From: Clostridium sp.
Lineage (GTDB): Bacteria > Bacillota > Clostridia > Clostridiales > Clostridiaceae
Assembly: GCF_022482905.1 (NCBI RefSeq)
Contig: NZ_JAKVOI010000001.1
Coordinates: 3,503,185-3,567,184 of the forward strand
DNA: 64,000 nt
Direction of reading: 5' to 3'
The notes below the pieces were generated by a model that had not been told where the DNA came from, made no database searches, and worked only from the letters and a program-made list of their open reading frames with translations. Numbering within the stretch: position 1 is the stretch's first letter; every line of letters begins with the position of its first letter. This document shows, in pieces, positions 33,464 to 42,646 of this stretch. Both the position numbers and the translations under genes were made by a program.

Positions 33464-33877
33464 ATGTCAAAGAAAAAAATTTTGGTACCACTCGATGGAA
33501 CTGAGAGAAGTATGCACTCCCTTGATTGGCTTAAAAAAATGTTTCGGAGTGATAGCGTGAAAATAACACTTATGAATATTAAAGAAATAGTTATAGCAAA
33601 TGATATGGTTATTACGAATGATGAAATTAAAAGAGTGCAGAAGGAAAGTGAAGATGTTTTAAATGATGCCGAGAAGCAGCTTGAAGGTTACGAGGTTGAA
33701 AAGTATTGTGCTTTTGGATATGCAGCAGATGAAATACTACTGAAAGCAAAAAGAGATAACTATGATATGATAATCATGACCAAATCTACAAAAAAAGGTC
33801 TGGCCAGGATGATTGGTTCGGTAACCTCCAAAGTTGTGAAAAATGCACAGACTCTGGTAATGATTGTACCTGAATAA
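33464..33877 (+). CDS. Universal stress protein, copy 1
   Basis: 137-residue UspA-type protein: ILVPLDGTERSMHSLDWLKK at the N-terminus and IGSVTSKVVKNAQTLVMIVPE at the end with the G-(2x)-G-(9x)-G(S/T)-type ATP-binding pattern partly kept. ATG 33464 follows AAAGGA. It is about 60 percent identical by eye to the next gene. Confidence 0.88.
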   Translation: MSKKKILVPLDGTERSMHSLDWLKKMFRSDSVKITLMNIKEIVIANDMVITNDEIKRVQKESEDVLNDAEKQLEGYEVEKYCAFGYAADEILLKAKRDNYDMIIMTKSTKKGLARMIGSVTSKVVKNAQTLVMIVPE

Positions 33878-33899
33878 ATAGATATAACTTTAAATTCAG

Positions 33900-33932
33900 A
33901 TGGCTATAATATTTGTATGTTATAGCCATTTT
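33900..33932 (+). terminator. Terminator after usp copy 1
   Basis: ATGGCTATAA and its exact complement TTATAGCCAT, followed by TTTG. Confidence 0.75.
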
Positions 33933-33982
33933 GTGCATAGGTGACAAACGATGTTATAAATTTAACAAATTTAGTATTTAAA

Positions 33983-34010
33983 TAGAGGAAATAGGCTGTT
34001 TATGTAGAAT
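33983..34010 (+). promoter_or_regulatory. Leader motif shared by both usp genes (second copy)
   Basis: TAGAGGAAATAGG followed by TTTATGTAGAATA; matches the element at 33402. Confidence 0.45.
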
Positions 34011-34049
34011 AATATTATTATATAGATTAAGAAAGGGTGTGCTATCATT

Positions 34050-34463
34050 TTGGATAATAGAAAAAAAGTTTTAATCCCGGTAGATGGATCTGAAAGAAGT
34101 ATGCATTCTATTGAATGGGTTAAAAAATTATTTAAAGAAGATGAAGTGGATATAACTCTCATAAATGTTATAGAAATAGTTCTTGTAAATGACAAGGTCG
34201 ATCTTGATCAGAGATATAATGCAGAGAAAATAAGCAATGAATTTCTGGAAAAGGCAGCTGAAAAGCTAGAAGGATATGATGTAAAAAAATATTGTACCTT
34301 TGGATATGCTGCGGATAGAATATTGAAAAAAGCAAAATTGGATAAGTTTGATATGATAATTATGACCAGATCCACTAAAAAGGGACTTGACAAGATAATT
34401 GGTTCAGTAACTACCAAAGTAGTAAAAAATGCTGAAAATTTAATCCTGATCGTTCCGGAATAA
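34050..34463 (+). CDS. Universal stress protein, copy 2
   Basis: 137-residue paralogue of the preceding gene (VLIPVDGSERSMHSIEWVKK; IGSVTTKVVKNAENLILIVPE). The start is TTG at 34050 behind AAAGGGTG; no ATG fits. The pair arose by tandem duplication that included the leader motif. A hairpin follows at 34478-34506. Confidence 0.88.
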   Translation: MDNRKKVLIPVDGSERSMHSIEWVKKLFKEDEVDITLINVIEIVLVNDKVDLDQRYNAEKISNEFLEKAAEKLEGYDVKKYCTFGYAADRILKKAKLDKFDMIIMTRSTKKGLDKIIGSVTTKVVKNAENLILIVPE

Positions 34464-34477
34464 GTTGATATTTTATG

Positions 34478-34506
34478 AGCCATAATGTTAATGATGCATT
34501 ATGGCT
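34478..34506 (+). terminator. Hairpin after usp copy 2
   Basis: AGCCATAATG and its exact complement CATTATGGCT around a 9-base loop; the T-run is weak. Confidence 0.6.
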
Positions 34507-34582
34507 ATTGTATGTGTATAAAAATTTGTTATAATATATCTGAAATTGCGAACTGATATACATAATTATGGAGGTATTTAAG

Positions 34583-36259
34583 ATGACTTTTAAATCAGAC
34601 ATAGAAATAGCCCAGCAGTGTAATATGCAAAACATATTGAATATTGCCGAAAAATTGAACATACCAGAAGAAAATGTAGAATTATATGGTAGATACAAGG
34701 CTAAGATAGACTATAATGTTCTAAAAAAAACACCCGATAAAAATGGGAAATTGATATTGTGTACTGCTATAAACCCAACTCCGGCAGGTGAAGGAAAGAC
34801 TACAACCTCCATTGGTTTGGCAGATGCACTTTCAAAGCTTGGGAAATCTACTGTAGTGGCACTTAGAGAACCTTCCATGGGACCGGTCTTTGGAATCAAA
34901 GGAGGAGCAGCAGGAGGCGGATACGCCCAGGTTGTTCCTATGGAGGATATAAATTTGCATTTTACAGGAGATATACATGCACTGACAGCAGCCAACAATC
35001 TGCTTGCTGCCATGATAGATAACCATATACAGCAGGGAAATTCCCTGGATATAGATCCGAGGAGAATAACCTGGAGAAGATGTGTGGATATGAATGACAG
35101 ACAGCTTAGATTTATAGTTGATGGACTTGGCGGAAAACCGAATGGAAATCCAAGAGAGGATGGATTTGATATAACGGTGGCATCGGAAATAATGGCGATA
35201 TTCTGTCTTGCCAACAATATAAAAGACCTCAAGGAAAGAATTGCGAAGATAATAATAGGTTACAACAGAAGCGGAGATCCTGTGACTGCACATGATTTAA
35301 AAGCTGAAGGTGCCATGGCCGCACTGCTGAAAGATGCACTCAAGCCAAATCTTGTTCAGACACTTGAAGGCACCCCTGCTTTTATTCACGGCGGTCCTTT
35401 TGCAAATATTGCACATGGGTGCAATTCAATAATGGCAACAAAAATGGCAAAACACTTTGGAGATTATGCGGTTACGGAGGCCGGTTTTGGTGCCGATCTC
35501 GGAGCGGAAAAGTTTGTTGACATAAAGTGCAGAATGTCAGGTCTGAAACCTGATGCAGTTGTAATAGTTGCTACTGTAAGGGCACTAAAATACAATGGCG
35601 GAGTAGAAAAAGCAAATCTTGGAAAAGAGAACCTGGGAGCACTTAAAGCTGGAATACCGAATTTATTGAAACATGTTGAAAATATAACAGGGGTATTCAA
35701 GCTGCCGGCAGTGGTTGCCTTGAATAAATTCCCGACGGATACTGAAGCTGAACTTAAGCTGGTGGAAGACGAGTGCAGTAAACTTGGAGTAAATGTAAAG
35801 CTCTCTGAAGTATGGGAAAAGGGAGGAGAGGGTGGAATAGAGCTTGCAAAAGAAGTACTCAGGATTATAGAGGAAGAGGATAATAATTTCCAGTTTGCCT
35901 ATGATGTGGACTTACCTGTTAAAGAGAAAATAAAAGCTATAGCATCAAGAATATATGGAGCAAAAGATGTGAATTTTACAAAAGAGGCAGATAAAGAGAT
36001 AAAAAATCTTGAAAGACTGGGATTTGTAAATACTCCAGTATGCATAGCAAAGACTCAGTACTCATTGACAGATGACCAGACGAGACTTGGCAGACCGACT
36101 GATTTTACAATTACCGTGAGACAGATATCTATTTCTGCAGGTGCCGGCTTTATAGTTGCAATGACCGGTTCCATAATGAAGATGCCAGGACTTCCAAAGG
36201 TTCCGTCTGCGGAAAAAATAGATGTGGATGAGAATGGGGTAATAAGTGGACTATTTTAA
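34583..36259 (+). CDS. fhs: Formate--tetrahydrofolate ligase
   Basis: 558-residue ligase that makes 10-formyl-THF from formate, THF and ATP; in acetogens it is the formate entry of the Wood-Ljungdahl methyl branch. The P-loop [14 protein letters not shown], the [20 protein letters not shown] block and the [15 protein letters not shown] segment are typical. ATG 34583 follows GGAGG; ATG 34568 lies upstream of that site. It heads the fhs-fchA-folD operon. Confidence 0.97.
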   Translation: MTFKSDIEIAQQCNMQNILNIAEKLNIPEENVELYGRYKAKIDYNVLKKTPDKNGKLILCTAINPTPAGEGKTTTSIGLADALSKLGKSTVVALREPSMGPVFGIKGGAAGGGYAQVVPMEDINLHFTGDIHALTAANNLLAAMIDNHIQQGNSLDIDPRRITWRRCVDMNDRQLRFIVDGLGGKPNGNPREDGFDITVASEIMAIFCLANNIKDLKERIAKIIIGYNRSGDPVTAHDLKAEGAMAALLKDALKPNLVQTLEGTPAFIHGGPFANIAHGCNSIMATKMAKHFGDYAVTEAGFGADLGAEKFVDIKCRMSGLKPDAVVIVATVRALKYNGGVEKANLGKENLGALKAGIPNLLKHVENITGVFKLPAVVALNKFPTDTEAELKLVEDECSKLGVNVKLSEVWEKGGEGGIELAKEVLRIIEEEDNNFQFAYDVDLPVKEKIKAIASRIYGAKDVNFTKEADKEIKNLERLGFVNTPVCIAKTQYSLTDDQTRLGRPTDFTITVRQISISAGAGFIVAMTGSIMKMPGLPKVPSAEKIDVDENGVISGLF

Positions 36260-36285
36260 TATATTTATGTGTAAGGTGATGAAAT

Positions 36286-36918
36286 ATGAAAATTGTAGAT
36301 AATCCATGCAGAGATTTCTTGGAGGAGCTTTCTTCCAAAAGTGCGGTACCAGGCGGAGGCGGTGCGGCAGCCATGGATGGGGCCATGGGGGCGGCGCTGT
36401 TGAGTATGGTATGCAGTCTTACTCTTGGAAAGAAAAAATATCGGGAATATGCTGAAAAGCTTGAATCAGTACTGGAGAGTGCAGGGAAGTTAACTAAAGA
36501 GTTCCTGGATATGGTTGATGAGGATGCAGAGAATTTTATACCGCTTTCTAAAGCTTATGGAATTCCCTGCAGCAATGAGGAAGAAAAGATCAAAAAAGAG
36601 AAAATAATGGATAAGTGCCTGAAATCGGCCTGTATAGTGCCTGTGAAGGTGATAAAGAGAAGCTATGATACTATCCTTTTACATTCATCCATAGTTGGTA
36701 GCTGTTCTGAACTTGTGCTCAGTGATATAGGAGTGGGAGTTCAATGCCTTAAAGCAGCTATGTCAAGTGCATATTTAAATGTGATTATAAATATTAAATT
36801 CATAAAAGACAGGGAATATGTTGCAAAAATAGAGGACGAAGTAAAGTCTCTGCTTAAAGATGGAGCCAAAATTGCAGATGATGTCTATGAAAATGTAGTA
36901 AAGAAGCTTTCTGAATAG
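36286..36918 (+). CDS. fchA: Methenyl-THF cyclohydrolase FchA
   Basis: 210-residue member of the formiminotransferase-cyclodeaminase family (FLEELSSKSAVPGGGGAAAM, MVCSLTLGKKKY, LSDIGVGVQCLKAA). Here it converts 10-formyl-THF to 5,10-methenyl-THF. It stands between fhs and folD, and because the neighbouring FolD lacks the cyclohydrolase residues, FchA is probably the only cyclohydrolase of the operon. Confidence 0.92.
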   Translation: MKIVDNPCRDFLEELSSKSAVPGGGGAAAMDGAMGAALLSMVCSLTLGKKKYREYAEKLESVLESAGKLTKEFLDMVDEDAENFIPLSKAYGIPCSNEEEKIKKEKIMDKCLKSACIVPVKVIKRSYDTILLHSSIVGSCSELVLSDIGVGVQCLKAAMSSAYLNVIINIKFIKDREYVAKIEDEVKSLLKDGAKIADDVYENVVKKLSE

Positions 36919-36954
36919 TTTCAAATCAATGTTTTAACAGATGGGAGATAACTG

Positions 36955-37809
36955 ATGTGCAATATAATCAAGGGTAAACCTGCAGCAGATGATATAAGTT
37001 CTTCACTGATTTCTGAGGTGGCTGATTTAAAGTCAAAGAATATTATACCAAAGCTCACTATAATAAGAGTCGGGGAAAATGAAAGTGATATCGCCTATGA
37101 AAGAGGAGCCTTGAAAAGATGTGGGAATATAGGCATAGATGTAGATGTGAGAAAATTGCCTGAGAATATAAGCCAGAAAGATTTCATACGGAAGCTGGAA
37201 GAAAAAAACGATGACAGATCTGTTAATGGAATAATGGTATTCAGGCCGCTTCCGGAACATCTTGATGAGAATGTTATAAAATATTCAATAGATCCTGAAA
37301 AGGATGTAGACTGTTTTAATCCTGCAAATATGTCTAAAATACTGGAAAATGACATTTCTGGATTTGCACCCTGTACTGCAGCAGCCGTGATGGAGATTTT
37401 GAAATACTACAAGGTGGAAGTCCAGGGTAAAAGGGCTGTTGTAGTAGGCAGATCAATGGTAGTGGGGAAACCACTTTCACTTCTGCTTTTAAATGCAAAT
37501 GCCACAGTTACTGTATGCCACTCCAAAACACAGAACATGAAGGAAATTTGTTCTGAAGCTGACATACTTGTAGCATGTGTTGGAAGACCCAATATGATAG
37601 ATTCCGCTTATATCAAGCAGGGAGCTGTTGTGATTGATGTGGGAATAAATGTGGATCAAAATGGAAGCTTGTGCGGCGATGTGGATACAAAAAGCTGTAT
37701 TCAAAAGGCAGAAATGATAACCCCGGTACCCGGAGGTGTCGGTTCAGTCACTACGTCCGTACTTGCAAAACAGGTTGTTGCAGCTTGCAAATTTCAGCAT
37801 AATCTTTAA
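36955..37809 (+). CDS. folD: Methylene-THF dehydrogenase (FolD family, cyclohydrolase residues lost)
   Basis: 284-residue FolD protein. The Rossmann part (VVVGRSMVVGKPLSLLLL) and VIDVGIN, ITPVPGGVGSVTTS are normal, so dehydrogenase function is expected. In the active site Tyr48 is kept, but the Lys of the usual YVxSK motif is Ala52 (YERGALK), and the Gln of the usual VQLPLP is Phe96 (VFRPLP); Asp119 of DVD remains. That Lys and Gln are needed for cyclohydrolase activity in characterised FolD enzymes. With fchA beside it, this FolD is likely dehydrogenase only. Confidence 0.92.
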   Translation: MCNIIKGKPAADDISSSLISEVADLKSKNIIPKLTIIRVGENESDIAYERGALKRCGNIGIDVDVRKLPENISQKDFIRKLEEKNDDRSVNGIMVFRPLPEHLDENVIKYSIDPEKDVDCFNPANMSKILENDISGFAPCTAAAVMEILKYYKVEVQGKRAVVVGRSMVVGKPLSLLLLNANATVTVCHSKTQNMKEICSEADILVACVGRPNMIDSAYIKQGAVVIDVGINVDQNGSLCGDVDTKSCIQKAEMITPVPGGVGSVTTSVLAKQVVAACKFQHNL

Positions 37810-37898
37810 ATTATTTTCATCATATACTTGAATATTGTTTTCATATATGCTAGACTTTAATTGTAAATAAAAGATAATATGTTGGCAGAGTTTATGAG

Positions 37899-37940
37899 AG
37901 CCAGTTTTAAGATATGTTCATATCTTGAAATTGGCTTTTT
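37899..37940 (+). terminator. Terminator after fhs-fchA-folD
   Basis: AGCCAGTTTTAAGATATG pairs with CATATCTTGAAATTGGCT (18 positions, some G-T and A-A) and is followed by TTTTT. Confidence 0.85.
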
Positions 37941-37999
37941 TGTTTTATAGACAATCAGATTTATGGTTTAAGATATAAAATTAAGAGGAGGCATATTCA

Positions 38000-39436
38000 A
38001 TGTTTGATGTAACAATTATAGGTAGTGGGGTTATTGGAAGCATAATTGCAAGGGAACTATCGAGATATAAATTGAATATATGTGTTCTTGAGGCAGATTC
38101 GGATGTGGCAAACGGAACAAGCAAGGCAAACAGTGCCATAGTACATGCAGGTTTTGATGCAAAACCTGGAACGCTCAAGGCTAAATTGAATGCAAAGGGA
38201 AATAAAATGTTCGATGAACTTTCAAAGGAGCTGGATTTCCCATTCAAGAGGATAGGCTCTCTGGTGCTGTGCTTTGATGAAAATGATATGGACAATCTAA
38301 ATGGATTAAAAGAACAGGGGCAGGAAAATGGAGTGCCGGATCTTCAGATACTGAGCGGTGATGAAGTAAAAAAGATGGAACCAAACCTTTCAGACAACGT
38401 AGCAGCAGCTCTTTATGCGCCTACTGGAGCTATTGTCTGTCCATATGAAATGACCATTGCTCTGGCTGAAAATGCAGCGGATAATGGAGTGGAGTTTAAG
38501 CTTGATACGAAGGTTTTGTCTCTGAATAAATATAATGACAGGTATAAAATAGAAACTACAAGAGGCAGTGTAGAGAGCAGGCTGGTTATAAATGCTGCAG
38601 GTGTATTTGCAGATGAAATAAACAATATGGTGAGTTCAAATAAAATTCACATAATTCCAAGAAGAGGCCAGTACTGCCTGTTTGATAAGGCGGTTGGGAA
38701 CATGGTTTCAAAAACTATATTTCAGCTTCCAACTAAAATGGGCAAGGGTGTACTTGTTACTCCAACTGTAGACGGCAATCTCCTTATAGGACCTGATGCA
38801 GAGGATATTGATGACAAGAATGATGTTACAACCACAAGCCAGGGACTGGATTTTGTAACAGAGAAAGCAGAGCTGAGTATAAAGCAGGTTCCGGTGAGAC
38901 AGATTATAACTTCATTTTCAGGGCTCAGGGCCCACAGTATTTCGGGAGATTTTATAATAGGCGAGGCAGAAGATGCCGAAGGATTCATAAATGCCGCAGG
39001 AATAGAGTCACCTGGACTTTCCAGTGCTCCTGCCATAGGTGAAATGGTCAAAAATATAGTAGTTCGGAAGTTGAACCCAGCTGTAAATGAAAAATTTAAT
39101 CCTGTAAGAAAAGGGATACCAAAGTTTAGAGAAATGAGCAATGCTGGGAGAAAAAAACTCATAGCCGAAGATTATAGGTATGGAAAAATAATATGCAGAT
39201 GTGAGACTGTTACCGAAGGTGAAATAGTAAATTCCATAAGAAGAACTCTTGGAGCAAGAACTCTGGATGGAGTCAAGAAGAGGACAAGAGCAGGAATGGG
39301 AAGATGCCAGTCGGGATTCTGTGCTCCGAAGGTTGTAGAAATACTTTCAAGAGAACTTGGAATATCACCTGAAGAGGTGACTAAATTTGGAAAACACTCA
39401 AATATATTGGTAGGAAGAGACAAAGAAGATATCTAG
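38000..39436 (+). CDS. FAD-dependent oxidoreductase, GlpA-like, with BFD-type [2Fe-2S] domain
   Basis: 478 residues. N-terminal FAD site IIGSGVIGSIIARELS; a DAO-type oxidase domain runs to about 370 (PRRGQYCLFDKA, GLRAHSISGDFIIGEA, AAGIESPGLSSAPAIG). The C-terminal 100 residues are a BFD-like domain with CRCETVTEGEIV and RCQSGFC, giving four Cys for a [2Fe-2S] cluster. This is the form called anaerobic glycerol-3-phosphate dehydrogenase GlpA in clostridia, but no glpK or glpF is near, so glycerol-3-phosphate is not certain. First of a three-gene operon. Confidence 0.85.
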   Translation: MFDVTIIGSGVIGSIIARELSRYKLNICVLEADSDVANGTSKANSAIVHAGFDAKPGTLKAKLNAKGNKMFDELSKELDFPFKRIGSLVLCFDENDMDNLNGLKEQGQENGVPDLQILSGDEVKKMEPNLSDNVAAALYAPTGAIVCPYEMTIALAENAADNGVEFKLDTKVLSLNKYNDRYKIETTRGSVESRLVINAAGVFADEINNMVSSNKIHIIPRRGQYCLFDKAVGNMVSKTIFQLPTKMGKGVLVTPTVDGNLLIGPDAEDIDDKNDVTTTSQGLDFVTEKAELSIKQVPVRQIITSFSGLRAHSISGDFIIGEAEDAEGFINAAGIESPGLSSAPAIGEMVKNIVVRKLNPAVNEKFNPVRKGIPKFREMSNAGRKKLIAEDYRYGKIICRCETVTEGEIVNSIRRTLGARTLDGVKKRTRAGMGRCQSGFCAPKVVEILSRELGISPEEVTKFGKHSNILVGRDKEDI

Positions 39437-39475
39437 GTTACAGAATCTAATTTAAAATAGTTGGAGGTTGGAAAT

Positions 39476-40735
39476 ATGGAAAAGCATGATATAGTTATAA
39501 TCGGTGGTGGTCCGGCAGGACTTGCAGCTGCCATATCCGCACGGGAAAATGGAATTGATGATATATTGATACTTGAAAGGGACACCCAGCTTGGCGGGAT
39601 ATTGAACCAGTGCATCCACAATGGATTCGGACTTCATACCTTTAAAGAGGAATTGACGGGGCCAGAGTATGCCCAGAGATTTATAGACAAGGCAAAAGAG
39701 ATGAAAATACCGTATAAATTGAATACAATGGTTTTGGATCTCAGCAGAGACAGAAAGATAACAGCAGTAAATGAAGAGGATGGAATAATAGAGATAGAGG
39801 CCAAAGCGGTTATACTTGCCATGGGATGCAGGGAGAGACCTAGAGGGGCCATAAATATACCTGGAAGCAGATGCGCCGGAATATACACGGCTGGAGCAGC
39901 TCAGAAATTTGTAAATGTGGAAGGATACATGCCTGGAAAGGAAGTTGTGATACTTGGTTCAGGTGATATAGGACTCATAATGGCAAGGAGAATGACACTT
40001 GAGGGTGCCAGGGTAAAAGCAGTGGTAGAACTTATGCCATACTCCAGCGGACTTAAGAGAAATATAGTCCAATGTCTGGATGACTTTGGAATACCGCTTG
40101 AATTAAGCCATACTATTACAAATATAAGGGGAAAAGACAGGGTTGAAGGGGTAACTATTGCAGAGGTAGGCAGTGATAGAAAGCCTATTAAATCTACAGA
40201 AGAGTATATACCCTGTGATACGCTTCTTCTGTCTGTTGGACTGCTTCCGGAAAATGAACTTTCACGAAAGGCGGATATCAAGCTTTCAAATGTAACAGGT
40301 GGACCGCTTGTTGATGAAAGCCTTGAGACTGACGCAGAAGGTATATTCGCATGCGGAAATGTACTTCATGTTCATGACCTTGTAGATAATGTAACTCTGG
40401 AAAGTATAAATGCAGGGAAAAGTGCCGCTGAATTTGTAAGCGGAAAGAGATTTGATGGAGAAAAAATAGAGGTTATAGCTACGGATGGAGTCAGATATAC
40501 GGTACCTAAATATATAAATCCTGGAAATATAGAGAAGTTCATAGATGTAAGGTTCAGAGTTGGACAGGTTTATAGGGACAGCTATATATCCGTATATTTT
40601 GATGAGACCAGGGAGATGCATATCAAAAAGAGAATACTTACACCGGGAGAGATGGAAACAGCAAAACTTGTAAAGGCACAATTTGAAAAACATTCTGACT
40701 GCAGAAAAATAACCATAAAGGTAGAGGAGGAATAA
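39476..40735 (+). CDS. FAD/NAD(P)-dependent oxidoreductase (pyridine nucleotide-disulfide type)
   Basis: 419 residues. FAD motif IIGGGPAGLAAAISA at the N-terminus, NAD motif ILGSGDIGLIMARRM near residue 160, MGCRERPRGAINIPG, and the FAD-binding end GIFACGNVLHVHDLVDN. It probably passes electrons between NAD(P)H and the GlpA-like subunit. ATG 39476 follows GGAGG; TTG 39461 lies upstream. It is followed after 4 bp by the DUF1667 gene. Confidence 0.87.
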   Translation: MEKHDIVIIGGGPAGLAAAISARENGIDDILILERDTQLGGILNQCIHNGFGLHTFKEELTGPEYAQRFIDKAKEMKIPYKLNTMVLDLSRDRKITAVNEEDGIIEIEAKAVILAMGCRERPRGAINIPGSRCAGIYTAGAAQKFVNVEGYMPGKEVVILGSGDIGLIMARRMTLEGARVKAVVELMPYSSGLKRNIVQCLDDFGIPLELSHTITNIRGKDRVEGVTIAEVGSDRKPIKSTEEYIPCDTLLLSVGLLPENELSRKADIKLSNVTGGPLVDESLETDAEGIFACGNVLHVHDLVDNVTLESINAGKSAAEFVSGKRFDGEKIEVIATDGVRYTVPKYINPGNIEKFIDVRFRVGQVYRDSYISVYFDETREMHIKKRILTPGEMETAKLVKAQFEKHSDCRKITIKVEEE

Positions 40736-40739
40736 TAAT

Positions 40740-41132
40740 ATGGAAAGTAGAGAATTAACTTGTATAGGATGTCCCATGGGATGTCAGCTGCTGGTGAAAC
40801 TGGACGGACACAAAGTTGTACAGGTTACAGGCAATACCTGCAAAAGAGGAGAGATATATGGTGAAAAAGAATGTACGAATCCTACCAGAATAGTTACATC
40901 CTCTGTATATGTTAAAAACGGTGAAATAGACGTAGTACCGGTCAAGACCAAACGTGATATTCCCAAAGAGATGATATTTGACTGCATAAAGGCCTTGAAG
41001 GATGTAGTTGTGGAAGCACCCATAGACATTGGAGATGTTGTGGTCCAGAATATATTGGGCACAGGTGTGGATGTAATTGCCACAAAAAAGATAGAAAGAG
41101 TAGATGCTTCGGGCAATATAAAAAGTGCCTAG
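40740..41132 (+). CDS. DUF1667 protein, Cys-rich electron-transfer partner
   Basis: 130 residues. The N-terminal ELTCIGCPMGCQLLV has CxxCxxxC and GNTCKRGEIYG gives a fourth Cys, a likely metal or Fe-S site. DUF1667 proteins regularly follow GlpA-like and FAD oxidoreductase genes and are thought to be the third subunit of that complex. Terminator at 41162. Confidence 0.85.
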   Translation: MESRELTCIGCPMGCQLLVKLDGHKVVQVTGNTCKRGEIYGEKECTNPTRIVTSSVYVKNGEIDVVPVKTKRDIPKEMIFDCIKALKDVVVEAPIDIGDVVVQNILGTGVDVIATKKIERVDASGNIKSA

Positions 41133-41161
41133 ATAATATTTTACATTTAACTATATAAATG

Positions 41162-41195
41162 ATAGTCCGTACACAACTTTGTATGGGCTATTTTT
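41162..41195 (+). terminator. Terminator after the DUF1667 operon
   Basis: ATAGTCCGTACA and TGTATGGGCTAT pair over 12 positions with two G-T pairs; TTTTA follows. Confidence 0.85.
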
Positions 41196-41264
41196 ATTCG
41201 AATTGAAATGCAACAGCATATTGGGTATAATTAGCATAGACATTGGAAGGAGAATATTGATAGC

Positions 41265-41867
41265 ATGGATAATAACAAATTGAAAAAATTACTGGAGGAG
41301 CTTTCATCCTTTGAACAGCTGAAGCCGTCCAGCATACCGGATATAGACCTGTATATGGATCAGGTTACTACCTTTATAGATGAAAAACTTGGATATCTCA
41401 AGAGAAACGAGAAGGATACGGCCCTCACCAAGACAATGATCAACAATTACACTAAAGCAGGAATACTCATGCCTCCAAACAAGAAAAAGTATTCGAAACA
41501 GCACATGATACTTATTGTGCTTATTTATTATTTGAAACACATATTATCTATAAACGATATCCAGAGATTGTTCCTGCCGCTGGTTGAATCAATCAATTCA
41601 GGAGAAAATCATGATGAGGATCTGGAATATATATATAACAGCTTTTTGAAGATAGAGAGAAAAGAAATGGATGAATTCATAGGGAATTTTGAAGACAAAA
41701 TTCATGAATGCACCGATTACATTGACGCTGAAGATACCGGTTTGGAACGTGGAAAACGGGTTGATAAAGATGATGTAAGCAGCCTTATCGTCATTGTAAT
41801 TATGCTGGTTGTAAAGGCGAATATAGAAAAGAGGATGGCAGAGAAGATAATTGATGAATTTTTTTAG
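41265..41867 (+). CDS. DUF1836 protein (MerR-like helix-turn-helix)
   Basis: 200-residue protein of the DUF1836 family, helical. Residues about 55-90 (KTMINNYTKAGILMPPNKKKYSKQHM) resemble a MerR-type wing-helix. Probably a DNA-binding regulator; target unknown. It converges with the RusA-like gene; the stop codons are 12 bp apart. Confidence 0.75.
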   Translation: MDNNKLKKLLEELSSFEQLKPSSIPDIDLYMDQVTTFIDEKLGYLKRNEKDTALTKTMINNYTKAGILMPPNKKKYSKQHMILIVLIYYLKHILSINDIQRLFLPLVESINSGENHDEDLEYIYNSFLKIERKEMDEFIGNFEDKIHECTDYIDAEDTGLERGKRVDKDDVSSLIVIVIMLVVKANIEKRMAEKIIDEFF

Positions 41868-41881
41868 AATTCATCAATATA

Positions 41882-42529
41882 CTAAAACAATTTGTTGAAG
41901 CAGTCCTTGCAGATTATAGTGCTGCCCTTGTTTCCATAAATTGCATCTTGAGAGTTTACTATTTTGCCGCATATTTCACATCTTACGGATGACGTGGAAC
42001 TACTGCACTTCATATCCGCTTTTTTCAGAGTGCTCCTGGAAAAGAGTTTCAGGTTTTTTTTACTGTTTGGAGGAGGGGAATACAGAATTGGCTTTTCACA
42101 GGTTGTCCTTTTTATGACTTTATAATCTATGGAATACTGGCTTTCACCGAATAATTCCAACTCAAACCGTGGGTTGTCCTTATCATAGAATTCCTCGATG
42201 ATTATCCTTCTGATCTGCGCATCGTTTATTATGAGTCCACTCTTTTCAATACCGTCAAATATGCTTTTTGTTATGTTGTTTGTATCAGGATGACGTTTCC
42301 TGCTTTTATAATATACCTTGAGCACTGCAATAAGGGCTTCCTCAATTACTGTGCCTGGATTCTGGCACATTGCCTCGTAGGCAATCTGTTCTTCATACAG
42401 TGCATATCTGTCATGATATTTTCCTGAATTATAGGGCAGGATAGCCCTCCCCTTTATGTTGAAAAGTTTGAAGTTTGATTTTGATATAGGTGAACCTCCG
42501 ACTACAATTTTTGCATAAGTTTTATTCAT
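41882..42529 (-). CDS. RusA-like nuclease family protein with C-terminal zinc ribbon
   Basis: 215 residues. KRHPDTNNITKSIFDGIEK with D82, N85 and D92, and INDAQIRRI with D103, match the acidic pattern of RusA Holliday-junction resolvases. The C-terminal tail has C184xxC187 and C207xxC210, a zinc ribbon not found in phage RusA. Phage genes are absent around it, so it appears to be a chromosomal gene. Activity is not proved; it could be a host repair nuclease. Confidence 0.7.
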   Translation of the reverse strand: MNKTYAKIVVGGSPISKSNFKLFNIKGRAILPYNSGKYHDRYALYEEQIAYEAMCQNPGTVIEEALIAVLKVYYKSRKRHPDTNNITKSIFDGIEKSGLIINDAQIRRIIIEEFYDKDNPRFELELFGESQYSIDYKVIKRTTCEKPILYSPPPNSKKNLKLFSRSTLKKADMKCSSSTSSVRCEICGKIVNSQDAIYGNKGSTIICKDCFNKLF

Positions 42530-42646
42530 GGTATACTTCCTTGTGAATTTATTATATTAAATACTATTATAACATACTTGTATTTTACAATTACTAAGAA
42601 TAAAATAGTTAAAGTGACAATAATTCAAGATTAGAAGGGTAAAAAT

